Part shown: positions 61,694 through 64,000 of the stretch, piece after piece
Position numbering within the stretch: position 1 is the first letter of the stretch
Layout: each line of letters starts with the position of its first letter
Assembly: GCA_002899765.1 (NCBI GenBank)
Contig: PPDH01000035.1
Location: forward strand, 16,182 to 80,181
Direction of reading: 5' to 3'
From: Sulfurimonas sp.
GTDB taxonomy: Bacteria; Campylobacterota; Campylobacteria; Campylobacterales; Sulfurimonadaceae
DNA: 64,000 nt
Notes under the pieces: model-generated
The model's input: the letters and a program-made list of their open reading frames with translations, nothing else
What the model was told of the DNA's origin: nothing
Databases searched by the model: none
Made by a program: the position numbers and the translations under genes

Positions 61694-62380
61694 TCAAAAA
61701 ACAATCTTGCCTTCTTCTTGAAGCCCTTTTATAATCTCTTTTGCTTTTTCATGCCCGTTGTATGCAGCCCTGCGGCAGTAATCAAGTGCCGTGTCATGAT
61801 TTTGCTCACATCCGATTCCTTGGTCATACAGCATACCGAGATTGTATAAGCCTTCTGCCAAACCGCCCTCAGCCGCTTTTTTAAAGCAGATAAAGCTTCT
61901 TGTCTCATTCAACTCAACGCCATGCCCGTCTTTATATAAAACGCCGAGGTTGTTAAAAGATTCAAGATGTCCGCGTTTTGCTCCCTCTTCGTACCAAAAA
62001 GCAGCCTCTGAGTAGTTTTGTAAACATCCAAGACCGCGCTCTAACATAAGCCCTACCTCATACATTGCCTGTGGAACTTCTCTGATGGCCGCCTCCATGT
62101 AGAGTTCATGTGCCTTAAACTGGTCATGTGCAACGCCGCCAAGACCGTTCATGTATAGAAGGGCGAGATTAAAAAGAGCATACGGCTGTTTCAGCTCCGC
62201 CGCCTTCTCGTAAAGCTCCAGCGCTTTTTCATCATCTCTTTGGCAGCCCTGAGCATTTTGGTACATGTAGCCTAAAGAGGTCATAGCATTTGCATCACCT
62301 TCATTTGAGAGTTGCGTGTAGAGTTCAAGGGCAGTTTTGAAATCTTGAGAGTTATATGCGTCATGTGCTTTTTGTATCAT
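61694..62380 (-). CDS. Sel1-repeat protein
   Basis: Repeats such as AMTSLGYMYQNAQGCQRDDEKALELYEKAAE. Confidence 0.9.
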   Translation of the reverse strand: MIQKAHDAYNSQDFKTALELYTQLSNEGDANAMTSLGYMYQNAQGCQRDDEKALELYEKAAELKQPYALFNLALLYMNGLGGVAHDQFKAHELYMEAAIREVPQAMYEVGLMLERGLGCLQNYSEAAFWYEEGAKRGHLESFNNLGVLYKDGHGVELNETRSFICFKKAAEGGLAEGLYNLGMLYDQGIGCEQNHDTALDYCRRAAYNGHEKAKEIIKGLQEEGKIVF

Positions 62381-62464
62381 CAGTTTAAACCATTATTTAG
62401 AATATTACGCAAATGATACTCAAAAATGATAAAATTCGGCTAAAGATAATAATGTGGAAACTAT

Positions 62465-64000
62465 ATGAAATATGATGTAATAGTAGTAGGCGGCGGACAT
62501 GCGGGGGTTGAAGCATCCCTCTCATGTGCAAGGATGGGAGCAAAAACCCTGCTTGTCTCAATGCTTGCCGAAAATGTGGGAGCGACGAGTTGTAATCCCG
62601 CAATAGGCGGTTTGGCAAAAGGACATTTAGTCCGTGAGATAGATGCTCTTGGCGGAGAGATGGGGCTTATAACCGATGAGGCAGGGATACAGTTTCGCAT
62701 ACTTAACCAGACAAAAGGTCCAGCAGTTCGCGGAAGCCGTGCGCAGATAGATATGGACAGATACCGCGTGATTGCGAGAAACAAAATACTAACTACGCCA
62801 AACCTTGAGTTAGTTCAAGAGATGGTAGAATCGCTCATTGTCGAAGATGGCGAGGTAAAGGGCGTTAAAACAAATCTTTTAAATGAGTATATGGCTAAAA
62901 AAGTAGTTATAACAAGCGGAACTTTTTTGCGCGGTATTATACATGTAGGCGAGATAAAGCAAGAAGGCGGGCGCTTTGGGGAACAAACCAGCATAGGACT
63001 GAGTCACTCACTCAAAGCTTGCGGTTTTGAGATGGGAAGGCTAAAAACCGGAACATGTGCGAGAGTGGATGCTTCATCTATCGACTTCTCTGTTATGGAG
63101 AAACAAGACGGTGATGAGATTCCAAGCCCGTTTAGTTTCAGAACCAACCGTGAAGAGTTCAGAAAAACAAAAAAGCAGATTCCATGTTTCATCGCCTACA
63201 CAAATGAGACTACGCATAACATAATAGAGAGCAACTTTTACCGTGCACCGCTTTTTACGGGTCAGATTGAGGGAACTGGACCGAGATATTGTCCAAGTAT
63301 AGAAGATAAAATCAACCGCTTTAGAGACAAAGAGAGACACCATCTTTTTATAGAGCCTCAAACCATGGAAAATACTGAATGTTACATAAACGGCATGAGC
63401 ACATCGCTTCCGCCAGATGTGCAACAGCAGATGATTCACTCGGTTGAGGGGATGGAAAATGCAAAAATCGTGCGCTACGGTTATGCCATAGAGTATGATT
63501 TTGTAGACCCTAGAGAACTAAAGCATTCGCTTGAGACGAAAAAGATAAAAGGTCTCTACCTTGCAGGGCAGATAAATGGAACAACGGGGTATGAAGAGGC
63601 AGCTGCTCAAGGTCTTATGGCGGGGATTAACGCAACTTTAAGCCTGCAGGGCAAAGAGCCTTTGGTTTTGCGCCGCGATGAGGCATATATAGGTGTTCTC
63701 ATAGATGATTTGGTTACAAAAGGAACAAAAGAGCCATACCGTATGTTTACATCACGTGCTGAGTACAGATTGCTTCTGCGTGAAGAGTCGGCGGATACAA
63801 GACTAAGCCGCTATGGATATGCTCTTGGACTGATTGACGATGAGGTTTACACAAAAGTAAAAGCCAAAGATGAGCAGATACAAGAGGGCTTAAAGCTTTT
63901 AAACGAGACTGTTTTTACTCCAAATAAAGAGTTTATAAAATTTTTGGAATCAATGGGTGAAGAGAGGATAAAAGACAGCATAACAGCACAGCAATTAGTT
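62465..64000 (+). CDS. mnmG: tRNA uridine-5-carboxymethylaminomethyl modification enzyme MnmG (3' truncated by window)
   Basis: ATG at 62465: [32 protein letters not shown]...[15 protein letters not shown]...[24 protein letters not shown]; 512 codons open to window end, absent from ORF track. Confidence 0.96.
   Translation, partial: MKYDVIVVGGGHAGVEASLSCARMGAKTLLVSMLAENVGATSCNPAIGGLAKGHLVREIDALGGEMGLITDEAGIQFRILNQTKGPAVRGSRAQIDMDRYRVIARNKILTTPNLELVQEMVESLIVEDGEVKGVKTNLLNEYMAKKVVITSGTFLRGIIHVGEIKQEGGRFGEQTSIGLSHSLKACGFEMGRLKTGTCARVDASSIDFSVMEKQDGDEIPSPFSFRTNREEFRKTKKQIPCFIAYTNETTHNIIESNFYRAPLFTGQIEGTGPRYCPSIEDKINRFRDKERHHLFIEPQTMENTECYINGMSTSLPPDVQQQMIHSVEGMENAKIVRYGYAIEYDFVDPRELKHSLETKKIKGLYLAGQINGTTGYEEAAAQGLMAGINATLSLQGKEPLVLRRDEAYIGVLIDDLVTKGTKEPYRMFTSRAEYRLLLREESADTRLSRYGYALGLIDDEVYTKVKAKDEQIQEGLKLLNETVFTPNKEFIKFLESMGEERIKDSITAQQLV

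Noticed and set aside
62397-62784. Minus-strand ORFs overlapping the start of mnmG
   Set aside because: Antisense shadows of the strongly recognisable mnmG coding sequence.
1-64000. tRNA, rRNA, IS element or prophage genes
   Set aside because: No transposase, integrase, phage structural protein or convincing tRNA/rRNA sequence was recognised by reading; a tRNAscan/Infernal run would be needed to exclude small RNAs.

Overview
Chromosomal window, AT-rich and densely coding. Gene content and order look like a Sulfurimonas-like Campylobacterota (Epsilonproteobacteria); this assignment is from family recognition, not a search. Housekeeping content includes rdgB, uppP, a class-V aminotransferase, hisZ-like, purA, fliJ/motE-like genes, carA, the cbb3 oxidase operon ccoNOQP with accessory genes, addB/addA-like helicase-nuclease genes, rplM-rpsI, a four-subunit pyruvate:ferredoxin oxidoreductase, cheB/cheR with an MCP and a PAS-GGDEF-EAL protein, luxS, recQ, ribE, a ParE/RelE-type toxin-antitoxin pair and mnmG (runs off the right edge). 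The most distinctive region is 20.8-40.6 kb. It is a type I secretion/giant RTX adhesin locus lying between addB- and addA-like genes. It combines a LapB/HlyD/TolC-type exporter with an HDOD protein, a MotA/ExbB-like plus MotB/OmpA-like pair, a TolC with three SPOR-like C-terminal segments, a LapD-like degenerate GGDEF/EAL membrane protein, a Sel1 protein and a 2023-aa adhesin with an N-terminal retention-like module. I saw no LapG-like protease in the window. The second notable signal is that six otherwise intact genes each carry exactly one in-frame TAA and no frameshift: a gene at 11872, a cytochrome lipoprotein, hlyD, tolC, porA and an EAL gene. This is either a sequence artefact, a real nonsense-mutation burst, or (least likely) recoding. 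No CRISPR array, rRNA, tRNA, IS element or prophage was recognised.
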